Below are positions 62,622 through 64,000 of a stretch of 64,000 bases of DNA, one piece after another. This DNA comes from Ruminococcus sp. Phil11 (GTDB lineage: Bacteria > Bacillota > Clostridia > Oscillospirales > Ruminococcaceae). Every line of letters starts with the position of its first letter. Positions within the stretch are counted from its first letter, which is position 1. The position numbers and the translations under genes are program-made. The stretch lies in contig MSGZ01000012.1 in assembly GCA_001940925.1 (NCBI GenBank), positions 32,370 through 96,369 on the forward strand. Reading direction: 5' to 3'. A model generated the notes under the pieces. That model saw nothing but the letters and a program-made list of their open reading frames with translations. It had not been told where the DNA came from and searched no databases.

Positions 62622-62647
62622 AAAGCACCTGCCGCAGCAGATGCTTT
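62622..62647 (-). terminator. Terminator after the methyltransferase gene
   Basis: Stem AAAGCA-CTGC / GCAG-TGCTTT with one mismatch and a 4-base loop, then ATTTTTC on minus. Confidence 0.68.
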
Positions 62648-62670
62648 ATACATGAACACTTTTTGACCGT

Positions 62671-63207
62671 TTATTTCTTCGTGATGACCGCAATCGCGCA
62701 GGGCATTCTGCCTTCCACCACATGGAACTCGACATTCTCATAGCCCATATCCGCAAAGAACTGCTTGTATGAATTGAGATCAAACTGCCGCTTGAAATCG
62801 GCACCCAGCAGCGTGATGAATTTGACCGCGGCGGTTCCCGTTTTCTTGGACATATTGATATATGTCGGAATGATGATCTTGCCGCGCGGTTTCACAACGC
62901 GCTCCAGTTCATGCAATGCCTGTTCCGGATTCGGGAGCAGATGAATCACATTGCCGGCAACCACCTTGTCAAACCGCCCGTCCTTGCATTTGAGATGCGT
63001 AATGTCTGCCTTCCGGAACACGACACTCTCAAACCTGCGGCATTTCTTTGCAGCCTGCCGCAGCATACCGGCAGCGAAATCGGTTGCGATCAGCCGTCTG
63101 CACTTCGGTGCGATGTAGATGCTGATCGCGCCGGTGCCGCTGTAAACTTTTCCGTTATATATCTTCTCGAACAAATCGTATAACGGTGAGATTTTATCCC
63201 AGAACAT
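62671..63207 (-). CDS. Class I methyltransferase lacking most of the cofactor motif
   Basis: The 178-residue product resembles SAM-dependent methyltransferases that start FWDKISPLYDLFEKIYNGKV. It keeps the acidic-loop strand LIATDFAAGMLRQAAKKC, ADITHLKCKDGRFDKVVAGN and the end VEGRMPCAIAVITKK. In relatives about 25 residues sit between KVY and GTGAIS, holding motif I (roughly VLECACGTG). Here KVY joins SGTGAIS directly. This looks like an in-frame deletion that should weaken SAM binding, so the gene may be a decayed copy. GAAAGGAG precedes the ATG; the hypothetical gene upstream lies 43 bases away. Confidence 0.75.
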   Translation of the reverse strand: MFWDKISPLYDLFEKIYNGKVYSGTGAISIYIAPKCRRLIATDFAAGMLRQAAKKCRRFESVVFRKADITHLKCKDGRFDKVVAGNVIHLLPNPEQALHELERVVKPRGKIIIPTYINMSKKTGTAAVKFITLLGADFKRQFDLNSYKQFFADMGYENVEFHVVEGRMPCAIAVITKK

Positions 63208-63250
63208 CGTATTGCTCCTTTCGCAATTGGCATTCTAAATCGTATAAATA

Positions 63251-63676
63251 TCACGCTATCTTCCCGGCAATTTTCAATCGTTTCAGCACTTCGGCGTAGA
63301 TTTCACGGTCATCATATATCAGATAAGTTGAATAGGGTACTATCGGGCGGACAGTAATGGCGCAGATCAGTTCGTGCATAAAGTCATCCAGATCATCGAA
63401 GCCGCTGGTTAATGCAACAGTTTCCATATCAGGATACACTTGGATATCTGCACGGTCTGCTTCAAAATGCCATGTATCCCGCTCTTTACCATAGAAGGAG
63501 AGATTTCGGCATCTGGCAACAATCAATGAGAGCGCCTGTTTTCTGATAAATTCAATGTCGTGCTGATGCTCAGCTATGAGAAAGCAGTAAGCAGCGTGAT
63601 TTTTTGATAGATCCATTACGCCTCGACATAGATCCAAGCCCCAGAAGTCTGGAGCGAGTGCTTCTGTTGGCAGCAT
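63251..63676 (-). CDS. Hypothetical 141-residue protein
   Basis: The soluble protein starts MLPTEALAPDFWG and includes KNHAAYCFLIAEHQHDIEFI, a helical middle and an end YLIYDDREIYAEVLKRLKIA. No family is recognised. The ATG at 63676 has GGAGG seven bases upstream. Codon use is more A/T-rich than in most genes here, which may indicate later arrival. No strong promoter is seen. Confidence 0.65.
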   Translation of the reverse strand: MLPTEALAPDFWGLDLCRGVMDLSKNHAAYCFLIAEHQHDIEFIRKQALSLIVARCRNLSFYGKERDTWHFEADRADIQVYPDMETVALTSGFDDLDDFMHELICAITVRPIVPYSTYLIYDDREIYAEVLKRLKIAGKIA

Positions 63677-64000
63677 ACCGACACCTCCCATAATATAGCA
63701 TTATGCCCAATCGGCTAGGCAAATTCAAACCGCTTTTTGACTTGCACACAAACCAATCACATCTCGTGTGATTTTGGGTGAAAAAGGGTTCAAAATACGG
63801 AAAATTCTTTCCGAATACGGAAATATTCTGCAAAATCAAGGATAATAAAAAAGTCGTAGATACGAGATTTTCACGTGCCTACGACATTTTGCAATGGCAG
63901 GGGCAGAAGGAATCGAAAAGGTTTATGGCATTTTTGCATCTTCCTCCGTCTTGCCGAAATATTCGTAAATACGTGTGTTTTCAATAAGTTAAAACAAGCG
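63677..64000. other. Right-edge spacer
   Basis: About 320 A/T-rich bases with a terminator-like hairpin and no supported gene. A short minus-strand frame near the edge reads RIYEYFGKTEEDAKMP before a stop, but it is closed upstream by TAA after a few codons. Confidence 0.5.
63847..63885 (-). terminator. Terminator-like hairpin at the right edge
   Basis: Stem GTCGTAG / CTACGAC, then TTTTTTATT on the minus strand. It would end a minus-strand transcript entering from beyond the window. Confidence 0.55.

Noticed and set aside
63920..64000. Possible gene end on the minus strand (RIYEYFGKTEEDAKMP)
   Set aside because: The residues look protein-like, but the frame is closed by TAA a few codons upstream within the window, so no gene can be supported without a frameshift.

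Overview
The window looks like chromosome of a GC-rich anaerobic Firmicute of the Ruminococcus / Oscillospiraceae type. This is inferred from three secreted proteins with type I dockerin modules and Thr-rich linkers, Firmicute-style Shine-Dalgarno sites (AAGGAGG), promoters of the TTGACA-17-TATAAT kind, a T-box-controlled trp operon, and SdpR/SdpI, OhrR and PhoP-type regulators. I see no rRNA, tRNA, CRISPR array, phage or intact insertion sequence. The accessory character comes from intergenic repeat families and a few immunity-like or domain-shuffled genes.

Layout. 0-7 kb (minus): helicase pcrA, a membrane protein, xylB, a CPBP protease, a possible 30-codon gene and a TraX-like protein; another gene starts at the left edge. 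7.3-11.2 kb (plus): AI-2E-family exporter, two membrane proteins and a double zinc-ribbon protein, ending at a strong hairpin. 11.3-15.9 kb (minus): histidine phosphatase, trkA, trkH, patatin lipase. 16-17.6 kb (minus): SPFH membrane protein with a ribbon-helix-helix protein, behind a promoter carrying three 8-bp palindrome-like boxes at 11-bp steps. 17.8-19.5 kb (plus): CbrC-like protein and a truncated BspA-type leucine-rich-repeat protein. 19.8-27.5 kb (minus): trpE-trpGD-trpC-trpF-yhfC-trpB-trpA behind a T-box leader. 27.6-29.7 kb: secreted transglutaminase-dockerin protein. 29.8-35.4 kb (plus): DUF308/HdeD protein, MMPL transporter and secreted heptad-repeat partner.

35.9-39.7 kb (minus): LysR regulator, SGNH hydrolase, a CdiI-type immunity protein without a visible toxin, a hypothetical protein, then an OhrR/MarR-TSCPD operon with a clear operator. 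39.7-41.9 kb: secreted C39-like peptidase with dockerin and a 21-bp tandem repeat tail. 42-43.9 kb: two tandem ATP-grasp ligases. 44-47.4 kb: ECF sigma factor with a membrane partner, and a PepSY protein whose N-terminus resembles a sigma factor. 48-48.6 kb: repeat-rich spacer. 48.8-53.5 kb (plus): PhoP/PhoR-like two-component system (kinase with a 240-residue acidic tail) followed by a Na/Pi cotransporter behind a Pho-box-like array. 53.6-55.4 kb: SdpR-SdpI-like pair and a beta-lactamase-fold hydrolase. 55.5-58.7 kb (minus): polysaccharide deacetylase and a secreted triple-repeat dockerin protein. 58.8-63.7 kb: CorA-type transporter, amidohydrolase, membrane protein, flavin-type oxidase, O-acetyltransferase, a methyltransferase lacking its cofactor motif, and a hypothetical protein.

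The clearest functional units are the tryptophan operon, the potassium-uptake operon, the phosphate-response block, the OhrR circuit, and the ECF sigma / PepSY envelope-sensing block. Function calls rest on recognised motifs and family knowledge; no database search was run.
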